A stretch of 21,570 nt of DNA. It comes from Dehalococcoidia bacterium (GTDB lineage: Bacteria > Chloroflexota > Dehalococcoidia > GIF9 > AB-539-J10). The position numbers and the translations under genes are program-made. The stretch lies in the NCBI GenBank assembly GCA_004376695.1, contig SOJB01000094.1:1-21570 (forward strand), given 5' to 3'. Within the stretch, counting starts at the first letter, position 1. Every line of letters begins with the position of its first letter. The notes beneath the pieces were generated by a model. The model ran no database searches and was not told the origin of the DNA. It saw nothing but the letters and a program-made list of their open reading frames with translations. This document shows positions 1 through 7,266 of the stretch, piece after piece.

Positions 1-344
1 TCTAGAGTCAAGAAAGGCCGAGCTCCATCATGAATCATGACCAAGCCGCAGTTCATTATCCACGTCAGCCCTTCCTTCACCGAATCCTGTCGCCGCGCTC
101 CCCCACGGCATATGGTAACCTTGGACCAGTGCCTCTCCTCTTTCAACTCTCTCCCCCGGATCAAGTCCCTATCGCTCAATACCAGGACTATCCGCGTGAT
201 GAAGCTGCACCCGTGACAGGTGTCCACAGACCAGGCCAGCAGAGGCTTATTTCCCAGAGGAGCAAAGAGCTTGTTCGTGCCTGCCATCCGTTCGCTGGTC
301 CCGGCAGCAACCACAACCGCGCCCATTTTGATGGCTTTGTTCAT
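1..344 (-). CDS. ispD: 2-C-methyl-D-erythritol 4-phosphate cytidylyltransferase, N-terminal part (cut by window edge)
   Basis: The reverse strand reads open from ATG at 344 to the window edge, giving 114 codons without a stop. The N-terminus has the nucleotide-binding glycine-rich stretch VVAAGTSERM (residues 11-20) followed by K25 and a PLGNKPL segment. GGARRQDSV (81-89) and MIHDGARPFL (103-112) are hallmark motifs of IspD, which transfers CMP from CTP to methylerythritol phosphate in the non-mevalonate isoprenoid pathway in the cytoplasm. A GAAGGA ribosome site lies five bases before the ATG. The gene follows radA in the same direction after about 100 bp, so it may share the clpC-radA transcript. 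The usual PK of the nucleotide loop is NK here. The C-terminal half lies outside the window, so an intact gene cannot be confirmed. Confidence 0.9.
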   Translation of the reverse strand, partial: MNKAIKMGAVVVAAGTSERMAGTNKLFAPLGNKPLLAWSVDTCHGCSFITRIVLVLSDRDLIRGRELKEERHWSKVTICRGGARRQDSVKEGLTWIMNCGLVMIHDGARPFLTL

Positions 345-445
345 CACATTCCTTCTCAAAAGGCGAAGAATCCAAGTCTGACCGGGGATCGCGTATCAAA
401 GATGGAAAACCAGCAATGGCAAACAAGGGGCGAGAACCTTCTTCT

Positions 446-1891
446 TCATCTTCGCTCTGCATTCCTCCCTTTTACATCCTGTATCTTGCTGTCTCTTGTG
501 AGCCCTAGCTTCAGAGCCTCAGCTACGGAGCTAGCCTCGATTAAGTTAATGTCTGCAGCGCGGAAGGATTGTCTGATTTCGCCCGCAATGACAGAGGGAA
601 GCTCAGGCATGAGGCAGGACTTGAAGCCTAGTCTGACAGCTTCGGCGATTCTTCTCTCTACCTGGGATACCCCTCTAAGCTCTCCATTCAAACCTACTTC
701 TCCCAATGCAACCAGTCTTGAGATGGGCCTAGCATCGTGGAAACTGGAGGCAATGGCTGAGGCGATCCCCAGGTCAACAGCCGGTTCGTTCACTCTCAAG
801 CCACCAGTAACGTTGACTATGATGTCCTGATTGAATAGCTTCAGTCCGGCACGCTTAGTGAGCACAGCGATTATCAGCAGCAGCCGGTTAAAATCAACGC
901 CGTTAGCGATACGCCTGGGAGGAGTGAAGCTATTAGGGGTAGTCAGAGCCTGAATCTCGACCAGCAGGGGCCGACTTCCCTCGAGAGTGGGCACCACTAC
1001 GGAACCAACAGTTCCTTCCCTGTATGCGCTCAGGAAAACCTGGGAGGGATTAGCTACTTCCGCCAATCCGCTATCGCCCATCTCAAACATCCCTACCTCG
1101 TTAGTGGAGCCGAATCGATTCTTTGCGCTGCGTAGCATTCGGTAACTGCTAAATGGTTCACCTTCGAAGTAAAGCACGACATCAACGATGTGTTCTAGCG
1201 TTCCCGGACCTGCGATGGCCCCTTCTTTGGTGACATGCCCCGTGATCAAGACGGGCACGCTATTCTGTTTCGCCCACCTCTCTAATCTCCAGGTGCACTC
1301 GCGCACCTGTGAGATACTGCCGGGCGTCCCCACCACATCCTCCAGATACATAGCCTGAATTGAATCGATGACCGCTAATCCAGGAGAAAGTCCTTCCAGG
1401 CATTCTACTACTGCCGCTAGGTCGGGCTCAGAGAGGAAGTAGATCCCTTTGCCACCTATGCCCAGGCGCTCACTTCTAAGCTTAATCTGGTTAACGGATT
1501 CTTCGCCCGAGATGTAAGCGACAACCGTGTTGTTTTCGGCCAGCATCGCTGAAACCTGAAGTAGAAGCGTGGACTTGCCTATTCCTGGCTCGCCGCCAAC
1601 AAGCACCAGGGAACCCGGAACCAGACCACCTCCCAGAACTCGATTCACTTCAGCGAAGCCGAGGTTAAAGCGGGCGAAGTCACCTCTCTCCACTTGGGAA
1701 AGCTCTTGGAGGCCATTGCCTGTGGAGTGAGGCCTCCTGGTGATGCGGGATGAAGTCACCCTGGTTTCTACGAAGCTGTTCCATGCGTGACAATCAGGAC
1801 AGCGCCCTAACCACTTGGGGATTTCCTTTCCGCATTGCTGACAGACGAAGATACTTCTGGATTTGGATTTGCCCTGATTGCTGGATTTCAA
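446..1891 (-). CDS. radA: DNA repair protein RadA (Sms)
   Basis: This 481-aa protein has the complete RadA architecture. An N-terminal C4 zinc finger (C17, C20, C31, C34, with the typical PKWLGRC between the pairs) is followed by a RecA-like ATPase core with Walker A GGEPGIGKST (about 99-108). The RadA-specific KNRFG motif lies near residue 260. The C-terminal third is a Lon-protease-like domain (NSFTPPRR, then VNVTGGLRV...DLGIASAIAS), which is structural rather than proteolytic in this family. RadA acts in branch migration and processing of recombination intermediates. It begins 18 bp after the biotinyl-domain gene, so it is probably co-transcribed with clpC. The length is slightly above the usual 450-460 aa because of a short basic tail. 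The assignment is secure. Confidence 0.96.
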   Translation of the reverse strand: MKSSNQGKSKSRSIFVCQQCGKEIPKWLGRCPDCHAWNSFVETRVTSSRITRRPHSTGNGLQELSQVERGDFARFNLGFAEVNRVLGGGLVPGSLVLVGGEPGIGKSTLLLQVSAMLAENNTVVAYISGEESVNQIKLRSERLGIGGKGIYFLSEPDLAAVVECLEGLSPGLAVIDSIQAMYLEDVVGTPGSISQVRECTWRLERWAKQNSVPVLITGHVTKEGAIAGPGTLEHIVDVVLYFEGEPFSSYRMLRSAKNRFGSTNEVGMFEMGDSGLAEVANPSQVFLSAYREGTVGSVVVPTLEGSRPLLVEIQALTTPNSFTPPRRIANGVDFNRLLLIIAVLTKRAGLKLFNQDIIVNVTGGLRVNEPAVDLGIASAIASSFHDARPISRLVALGEVGLNGELRGVSQVERRIAEAVRLGFKSCLMPELPSVIAGEIRQSFRAADINLIEASSVAEALKLGLTRDSKIQDVKGRNAERR

Positions 1892-1909
1892 GTCTGCTGG
1901 CCGGAGTGC

Positions 1910-2131
1910 CTAATACTCGATAACTGCTAGTTTTTCTCCAGTTCTAACGGCCTGCCCCGGCGAAACTGCCACCTCTACAACTGAGCCTTTCAGTGGAGAA
2001 AATATGGGATTCTCCATTTTCATGGCTTCTATGATGCAAATCACGCCGCCTTCTTCAATGGCATTACCCGCCTTGACCTCGACGTGTATTACTCGCCCCG
2101 GTAGCGGCGCCGTGATCACTTCCTGAGCCAT
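1910..2131 (-). CDS. Stand-alone biotinyl (biotin carboxyl carrier) domain protein
   Basis: The 73-aa product is a single biotinyl/lipoyl-attachment domain. EAMKMEN carries the acceptor lysine at K38, and PLPGRV near the N-terminus and a second half-repeat (FSPLKGSVVEVAV) build the usual flattened beta barrel. The AMKM motif indicates biotin rather than lipoate. I chose ATG 2131, two bases after the clpC stop, because it yields a compact domain. A longer frame from 2185 would overlap clpC and add 18 residues unlike the family. No biotin carboxylase or carboxyltransferase gene is visible in the window, so its enzyme partner is unknown. Candidates are acyl-CoA carboxylases or decarboxylases encoded elsewhere. 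Its position between clpC and radA implies co-expression with them. Confidence 0.88.
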   Translation of the reverse strand: MAQEVITAPLPGRVIHVEVKAGNAIEEGGVICIIEAMKMENPIFSPLKGSVVEVAVSPGQAVRTGEKLAVIEY

Positions 2132-2133
2132 GT

Positions 2134-4599
2134 TTACGCGGCCTCGGTGACCAGCGGTTTTATTACAATGCCCTCCTCGGCGCAATCCACCACCACCGTG
2201 TCTCCAGGCACGAATTCGCCGCGAAGCAAGGCCTCGGAGAGCTGGTCCTCAACCAGAGTTTGGATGGTACGACGCAAGGGGCGGGCTCCAAAAACAGGGT
2301 CATACCCCTTGTTGCCTATGAAATCCTTGGCTTCGGTAGTGATTTCCAAAGTAACATTCTTCTCCTTAAGCGAAGCAACAACCTGGTCGAGCATCAGGTC
2401 AACAATCTGGCGGATATGCTCTTTGCTTAAAGCGTGGAACACGACGGTGGCATCGAGACGGTTACGGAACTCGGGTCGGAATCTTCGCTCGTTCTTCATC
2501 TTCTCGAGCACAGTCTCCTTCATTTTCTCGTGCTCCACCCGCTGTTTTCCCTCGCCATCGATATGGGCAGCAAAACCGAGGGTCATATCACGCTTGATGA
2601 GTTCGGCACCGACATTGCTGGTCATGACTATGATCGTATTACGAAAATCAACTCTTCGCCCCTTGGCGTCGGTCAAATGGCCATCATCGAAAATCTGGAG
2701 CAGGATATTGAATACATTTTCATGAGCCTTTTCAATTTCATCGAGAAGAATCGCACAATAAGACTTCCGTCTCACTGCCTCGGTCAGTTGCCCGCCTTCC
2801 TCATAACCGATATAACCCGGCGGTGCTCCCACCAAGCGAGCTACATTGTGAGGCTCCATAAACTCCGACATGTCGAGTCTGACCAAGGCGTCTTCACTAC
2901 CAAACATGAACTCGGCCAGAGCCCTTACCAGTTCGGTTTTGCCCACACCGGTAGGGCCCAGAAAGACGAAGACACCAATGGGGCGCCTCGGGTCCTTCAA
3001 CCCGGCGCGAGCCCTTCTTACCGCCTTAGCCACAGTATCTATGGCCTCATCCTGGCCGACGATGCGGCGATGCAAAGCCTCCTCCATCTGTAGAAGCCGA
3101 CTGGTTTCATCGGTCGTCAACTTCACCACAGGTATGCCCGTCCACATACTGACTACCTCGGCAATATCCTCTGAGGTAACCACGGGCCGGCCCTGTTTCT
3201 GCCTGACTTGCCACTCCTTGTCCATGGTCTCGATCTTCTCCAGTAGTTGAAGCTCACGGTCACGGAGCTCGCTTGAGTACTCGTACTGCTGAGCCGCTAT
3301 AGCTGTCTCCTTTTCCTTCCGTACACTCTCCAAGGCCTGTTTTGCCTGAGCCAAGCCAATAGGTGGACTGCCCCGCTTGATGCGCACGCGGGAGCTGGCT
3401 TCGTCCACTAGATCGATAGCCTTATCAGGTAGAAAGCGGTCGGCGATATATCTGGTGGCCAGTGGAGCAGCTGCGTCCAGGGCTTCGTCGCTTATGTCCA
3501 GCTGATGGAATTCCTCATATCGATGTTTGATGCCGCGCAGTATGGCCAGAGTCTCTTCCATCGTAGGTTCAGCAACCAAGACAGGCTGAAACCGCCGCTC
3601 CAGAGCCGGGTCTTTCTCTACGTATTTGCGGTAATCATCCAGAGTAGTGGCACCAATACATTGTATCTCGCCGCGCGACAACGAAGGCTTCAGTATATTA
3701 GCGGCGTCAACTGCACCCTCAGCTGCTCCGGCACCGACGAGAGTCTGCATTTCGTCGATAAACAGGATGCAATTACCGGCAGCCTTCTCCTCCTCAATAA
3801 CCCTCTTTAGCCTTTCCTCAAATTCACCACGATACTTCGTTCCCGCCACCAGGGCACCTATGTCTAATGCCACTATCCTCTTACCCTGCAGCACCTCCGG
3901 CACCTCTCCGGCTATTATGCGCTGGGCCAACCCTTCAATAATAGCTGTTTTGCCTACACCTGGTTCGCCGATAAGGGCAGGGTTGTTCTTAGTGCGACGA
4001 CTTAGTATCTGGACAACCCGTTCGATCTCCTTGTTGCGCCCAACAATAGGGTCAAGTTTATCCGCCTTGGCCAGAGCAGTCAGATCGGTGCCAAGTTGAT
4101 CCAGTGTTGGCGTGCGACTGGCAACGCGACCTGCGGTTCGCGTTCGCATGGACTCCTGCCTGACAACTCGGCTGACCTCCTCACGTGTTCGTTCAAGGGT
4201 AATAGTCAAACTCTCCAATACACTGAAAGCGACGCCTTCGCTTTCACGCAGCAACCCGAGCAGAAGGTGCTCAACACCTATATAGTTGGAATTGAGACGA
4301 CGTGCTTCATCAACAGCAAACTCGATCGCTCTCTTCGCTCGGCGAGCAAGGTCAACGTCTCCGCTGGTAGCTCGACGCTCTCCCTTTCCAATCACAAACT
4401 CCACAGCCGCCTGTATCTTGCTCATCGAAACACCCAGGTTACTCAGAACCCTGGCTGCAACCCCTGACTCCTCCCCCGCTATCGCCAGTAGTATATGTTC
4501 GGTATCGATGTAGCTGTGACCTAGGCGTTGCGCCTCTCCTTGAGCTCGAGTCAAAACCCTGCGAGCCCCTTCGGAAAACCTCTCAAATCCCGTGCTCAT
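2134..4599 (-). CDS. clpC: ATP-dependent Clp protease ATP-binding subunit ClpC
   Basis: This 821-aa class I Hsp100 unfoldase has two N-terminal Clp repeat motifs (roughly 1-145), a first AAA+ module with Walker A GEPGVGKT, a short middle region containing a UVR-like coiled coil (QQYEYSSELRDRELQLLEKIE region), and a second AAA+ module with GPTGVGKT and the Walker B LLDEIEKAH. The short middle domain separates it from ClpB, which has a long coiled-coil propeller. A TLGF tripeptide loop at about 674 fits docking to ClpP. It unfolds substrates for ClpP in the cytoplasm and normally needs adaptors. No clpP or mcsB/ctsR genes are adjacent. It is first in its operon, behind a good promoter at 4627-4655, and shares the 130-bp divergent region with rsmD. 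The assignment is secure. Confidence 0.96.
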   Translation of the reverse strand: MSTGFERFSEGARRVLTRAQGEAQRLGHSYIDTEHILLAIAGEESGVAARVLSNLGVSMSKIQAAVEFVIGKGERRATSGDVDLARRAKRAIEFAVDEARRLNSNYIGVEHLLLGLLRESEGVAFSVLESLTITLERTREEVSRVVRQESMRTRTAGRVASRTPTLDQLGTDLTALAKADKLDPIVGRNKEIERVVQILSRRTKNNPALIGEPGVGKTAIIEGLAQRIIAGEVPEVLQGKRIVALDIGALVAGTKYRGEFEERLKRVIEEEKAAGNCILFIDEMQTLVGAGAAEGAVDAANILKPSLSRGEIQCIGATTLDDYRKYVEKDPALERRFQPVLVAEPTMEETLAILRGIKHRYEEFHQLDISDEALDAAAPLATRYIADRFLPDKAIDLVDEASSRVRIKRGSPPIGLAQAKQALESVRKEKETAIAAQQYEYSSELRDRELQLLEKIETMDKEWQVRQKQGRPVVTSEDIAEVVSMWTGIPVVKLTTDETSRLLQMEEALHRRIVGQDEAIDTVAKAVRRARAGLKDPRRPIGVFVFLGPTGVGKTELVRALAEFMFGSEDALVRLDMSEFMEPHNVARLVGAPPGYIGYEEGGQLTEAVRRKSYCAILLDEIEKAHENVFNILLQIFDDGHLTDAKGRRVDFRNTIIVMTSNVGAELIKRDMTLGFAAHIDGEGKQRVEHEKMKETVLEKMKNERRFRPEFRNRLDATVVFHALSKEHIRQIVDLMLDQVVASLKEKNVTLEITTEAKDFIGNKGYDPVFGARPLRRTIQTLVEDQLSEALLRGEFVPGDTVVVDCAEEGIVIKPLVTEAA

Positions 4600-4626
4600 T
4601 TCAGCCTTCGCTCCACTTCACGTTAG

Positions 4627-4655
4627 AGTATAGAGCATACCGCTCTTCTAGTCAA
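4627..4655 (-). promoter_or_regulatory. Sigma70-type promoter of clpC
   Basis: Reading the minus strand, TTGACT (4655-4650) and TATACT (4632-4627) are separated by exactly 17 bp, each matching consensus at five of six positions. Transcription would start near 4620, about 20 bases before the clpC ATG at 4599. No CIRCE or CtsR-type heptad repeat is visible around it. Confidence 0.72.
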
Positions 4656-4662
4656 CAGTCTT

Positions 4663-4681
4663 GGCTTACTTGAAGTAAGCC
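4663..4681. promoter_or_regulatory. Perfect 19-bp palindrome, candidate operator between clpC and rsmD
   Basis: GGCTTACTT and AAGTAAGCC are exact inverted repeats with a single central G. The site lies just upstream of the clpC -35 box and covers the presumed -35 region of the rsmD promoter, a typical place for a dimeric repressor or activator. The binding protein is unknown. Confidence 0.5.
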
Positions 4682-4699
4682 GCAGAATAGTAATATAAT
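4670..4699 (+). promoter_or_regulatory. Probable promoter of the rsmD-coaD-ferredoxin operon
   Basis: A perfect TATAAT (4694-4699) lies 18 bp after TTGAAG (4670-4675, four of six matches). The -35 element is inside the 19-bp palindrome. The start point would be near 4706, about 24 bases before the rsmD ATG, with an AAAGG ribosome site at 4717-4721. Confidence 0.55.
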
Positions 4700-4729
4700 A
4701 CCACGTAATCGTCCTCAAAGGCTAGTGAA

Positions 4730-5284
4730 ATGCGGGTTACCGGTGGTACAGCAAAGGGAACGCGGCTAAAAACCCTGGCCAGACGCTCCATCAGACCTAC
4801 TACCAGCGTGGTGAGGCACGCCATATTCTCTCTCTTGGAGAACAGAGCTACTGATTGGCGGCGGGTTTTGGACCTGTACGCTGGCAGCGGGGCTCTGGGC
4901 ATCGAAGCTCTAAGCCGTCGGGCAGAATGGGTCGATTTCGTTGACCACAGGAAGAGTTGCTGTGATATTATCAGGACCAACCTGGCAAAGATAGGAGAGC
5001 TACACCGGGCCCACGTTTATTGCTGCAGTGTGAGCAGAGCAATCGACTTCCTCAGCAATCATTATGACGTTGTATTCCTGGATCCGCCTTACTCCGATTC
5101 GTGGGCAGGCAATTCACTAATGAGCCTGGCCGAGTCGGACCTGCTGGGGGAAAATGCTACAATCGTGCTTTGTCACGCAAACCGCTTTCCCCTGGAGGCT
5201 AACTATGACGGACTCCATCTGGTTACGCAACGCCGCTATGGTGATACTTTCATCTTCATATACCACAAGGAGGTTCAGCTATGA
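4730..5284 (+). CDS. rsmD: 16S rRNA (guanine(966)-N(2))-methyltransferase
   Basis: The 184-aa protein starts MRVTGGTAKGTRLKT, the typical RsmD N-terminus (R-I-x-G-G-x-x-K-G). It contains the SAM-binding motif VLDLYAGSGALGIEAL (46-61) and the catalytic DPPY (118-121) of N-methyltransferases acting on exocyclic amino groups. It methylates G966 of 16S rRNA in the assembled 30S particle. It is the first gene of a plus-strand operon, and its stop overlaps the coaD start in an ATGA arrangement, so the two are translationally coupled. rsmD next to coaD is a widespread bacterial gene pair. The acidic residue after motif I is replaced by the VDFVDHR stretch, which still supplies D72. The assignment is secure. 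Confidence 0.94.
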   Translation: MRVTGGTAKGTRLKTLARRSIRPTTSVVRHAIFSLLENRATDWRRVLDLYAGSGALGIEALSRRAEWVDFVDHRKSCCDIIRTNLAKIGELHRAHVYCCSVSRAIDFLSNHYDVVFLDPPYSDSWAGNSLMSLAESDLLGENATIVLCHANRFPLEANYDGLHLVTQRRYGDTFIFIYHKEVQL

Positions 5285-5787
5285 TTGTAGCAGTCTATCC
5301 CGGCACCTTTGATCCTCTTACCTGTGGGCACATGGACATTATCGAGCGAACGGCAGCCCTCATCGACAGGCTGGTCGTTGGTATCTATGAGAATCCTGGT
5401 AAGAAGCCGCTTTTCTCACTGGAGCAAAGGGTAAGGTTAGTAGAAGAGGCGGTAAGTGGCCTGTCTAACGTCCAGGTTAGGCCTTTCAAGGGACTGACCG
5501 TGGATTTCATACGCCAGACAGGAGGAAGGATTATGATTCGTGGCTTAAGAGCAAACTCTGATTTCGAACGGGAATTCGAGATGGCGTTGATGAACAGAAA
5601 GCTCGCGCCTGACATCGAACTGCTCTGCTTGATGACCAGCTCTCAATATCAGTTTCTTAGCTCATCCCTGATTAAGGAAGTAGCTAAGTTAGGAGGTTGT
5701 CTTGAAGGGATGGTTCCCGACCACGTGGCTGCAGCTCTGAAGGAGGAGGTTTCCCTGCCTATTGAGCTCGCCCCTGGTAAAGACTAG
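5281..5787 (+). CDS. coaD: Phosphopantetheine adenylyltransferase
   Basis: This 168-aa protein is of normal family length. It has the nucleotidyltransferase signature YPGTFDPLTCGHMDII (6-21; the HIGH-like site reads CGHMD), the RGLRANSDFEREF segment that binds phosphopantetheine, the MNRKLAP stretch and a C-terminal SSSLIKEVAKLGG motif contacting ATP. It makes dephospho-CoA from 4'-phosphopantetheine and ATP, the penultimate step of coenzyme A synthesis, in the cytoplasm. Its ATG overlaps the rsmD TGA, implying coupled translation, and the ferredoxin gene follows after 40 bp. The assignment is secure. Confidence 0.96.
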   Translation: MIVAVYPGTFDPLTCGHMDIIERTAALIDRLVVGIYENPGKKPLFSLEQRVRLVEEAVSGLSNVQVRPFKGLTVDFIRQTGGRIMIRGLRANSDFEREFEMALMNRKLAPDIELLCLMTSSQYQFLSSSLIKEVAKLGGCLEGMVPDHVAAALKEEVSLPIELAPGKD

Positions 5788-5827
5788 GTGCAGATTCAAG
5801 AGCGGAATATAAAGGAGGCAAAGAAGG

Positions 5828-6094
5828 ATGGCATTTAAAATCACAGACGAGTGCATCAGTTGTGGCGCCTGCGAACCGGAATGCAAGAATGAGGCTATAA
5901 GTGAGGGAGAAGAGATCTACGTTGTCGACGCTGACAGGTGTACTGAATGTGTCGGCTGGTTTGAGACACAGAAGTGTGTCGAGGTTTGCCCTGTGGATTG
6001 CTGCATTCCTGACCCTGGTCATAAGGAAACACGGGACCAGTTGCTGGCGAAATGGCACAAGCTATATCCCGGCCAGACTCCGGCTGCCACTTGA
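5828..6094 (+). CDS. YfhL-type 2[4Fe-4S] ferredoxin
   Basis: The 88-aa protein has two cluster motifs. The first is C10-x2-C13-x2-C16-x3-C20. The second is C40-x2-C43-x8-C52-x3-C56-P, with the eight-residue loop VGWFETQK that marks the Allochromatium/YfhL ferredoxin class. The C-terminal extension (PDPGHKETRDQLLAKW) also matches YfhL. It is a soluble low-potential electron carrier whose partners cannot be told from the sequence. An unusually strong ribosome site, AAAGGAGG at 5811-5818, lies nine bases before the ATG. It is probably co-transcribed with coaD. The first motif ends CK rather than the common CP, which is minor. Two further cysteines follow the last motif (C61, C62). Confidence 0.92.
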   Translation: MAFKITDECISCGACEPECKNEAISEGEEIYVVDADRCTECVGWFETQKCVEVCPVDCCIPDPGHKETRDQLLAKWHKLYPGQTPAAT

Positions 6095-6206
6095 GATAGG
6101 GTCTTTCAAATACGTGAGGAAGAGGACTTCGCTTGGCGACCCATGCACTGCGAGCTGATGGGAAGGGGTGGGCTAACCTGCTACTGAGCACCGCTTTTCT
6201 GCAACA

Positions 6207-6233
6207 AGCTTCGGCCTGACCTGCCGAGAAGCT
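6207..6233. other. Stem-loop between convergent genes
   Basis: AGCTTCGGC (6207-6215) pairs with GCCGAGAAGCT (6223-6233), with a two-base bulge and a seven-base loop. It lies between the convergent ferredoxin and radical SAM genes, where a shared terminator would be expected. There is no T-run on either side, so this may only be a transcript-end structure. Confidence 0.3.
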
Positions 6234-6259
6234 AATCACAAATAGCTGACAATCATCTC

Positions 6260-7255
6260 TCAGCGAGGGGCTGTTTGGCTTATGTATAGCGGACCACTTT
6301 TCAGGTGACTCAGAAGTGAGAGTTCGCTGTAGGATCGTATGGCGACATAACAACCACCGCAGCGATTAGTTCGCGAGAAATCCTTCATCATCTCTTTTCG
6401 GCTGGAGTACTCGCTGCGGTGCAGTGAACACGGGACCAGCCTGCCATTAGGGATGATGATAAGAAATCTTGTACCTGCTCTGCAATTCGGCATGTATCCT
6501 CGTTCAAAGAACTTCGCGGTGTTTCTGAGCACGACATCCGAGTTAACTACGCTGGCGCCCTGCTTTTTCATCGCTATGAGTTCGCTAATGGATTGCCGCA
6601 GGATTTCCAGATCCTCTCCATCACTTATGCAGTAGCCTACTTCGTTCGTGCGCAGCGCCGTGTACGCGCTAAACGATATGGACACATTCCACTCCGTGGC
6701 CTTCCCTACCAGAGGTAGTATATCCCTCAGGTTGGCTCGGGTTATAGCCGTGTTGAGGACAATATCCCGGAAACCAAGATTCGCCAGCCGGGGAAGGGTC
6801 TGCTCCAAACGTTTGTATAGACCTGGCCGTCGCCGAAACTCGTCATGCCGCTCATCAGGGAAGTCGAGCGACACGGAGAATTGATTCACCCCTGCTTCAC
6901 GCAGTTGCAGGTAGTTGCTCTCGTTCAACAACACTCCGTTCGTAACGAGTATCACGTGCGGTACCCCGGCGGATTGCTTGATAGCCTTGACTATGGCTGC
7001 TATATCCTTGCGTAGGAGTGGCTCACCGCCGGAAATCTGCGCTACAAGCGGCTTCAGGCTCCGAGTCAAGTCTGCATACTCCTCCGGCCCAATCTGAGTT
7101 TCATCCTCTATGAACCCCCCAAGGTCACAGTGACGGCAATTGCAGTTGCAGGAAAGCGTTACCTCGTAAGAGACAACCATGGCGCGATTAGTTATATAGG
7201 TATCGACTCCCTTCTTGATAAGCTTGACCGTATCATGCAGAGAATGACTTGCCAT
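6260..7255 (-). CDS. Radical SAM enzyme with SPASM/twitch-like C-terminus
   Basis: This 331-aa protein has the radical SAM cluster motif C36-x3-C40-x2-C43 (with an additional C38) in a beta strand context (YEVTLSCNCNCRHC), and GGEP (76-79) for SAM binding. The TIM-barrel part runs to about 230. A C-terminal extension contains C-RAG...IPNGRLVPC-S and a CGGC pair, the layout of an auxiliary iron-sulfur cluster of SPASM or twitch type. Such enzymes modify peptides, cofactors or other substrates; the substrate here cannot be named. An AGGGGG ribosome site precedes the ATG by seven bases. It starts 11 bp after the methyltransferase stop, so the two SAM enzymes are almost certainly co-expressed. 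No small precursor-peptide gene is obvious beside it. Confidence 0.88.
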   Translation of the reverse strand: MASHSLHDTVKLIKKGVDTYITNRAMVVSYEVTLSCNCNCRHCDLGGFIEDETQIGPEEYADLTRSLKPLVAQISGGEPLLRKDIAAIVKAIKQSAGVPHVILVTNGVLLNESNYLQLREAGVNQFSVSLDFPDERHDEFRRRPGLYKRLEQTLPRLANLGFRDIVLNTAITRANLRDILPLVGKATEWNVSISFSAYTALRTNEVGYCISDGEDLEILRQSISELIAMKKQGASVVNSDVVLRNTAKFFERGYMPNCRAGTRFLIIIPNGRLVPCSLHRSEYSSRKEMMKDFSRTNRCGGCYVAIRSYSELSLLSHLKSGPLYISQTAPR

Positions 7256-7266
7256 TTGCTATCCCC

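Noticed and set aside
30..830. 266-codon plus-strand frame
   Set aside because: It runs antisense to ispD and radA, both with clear motifs; its product has no recognisable domain.
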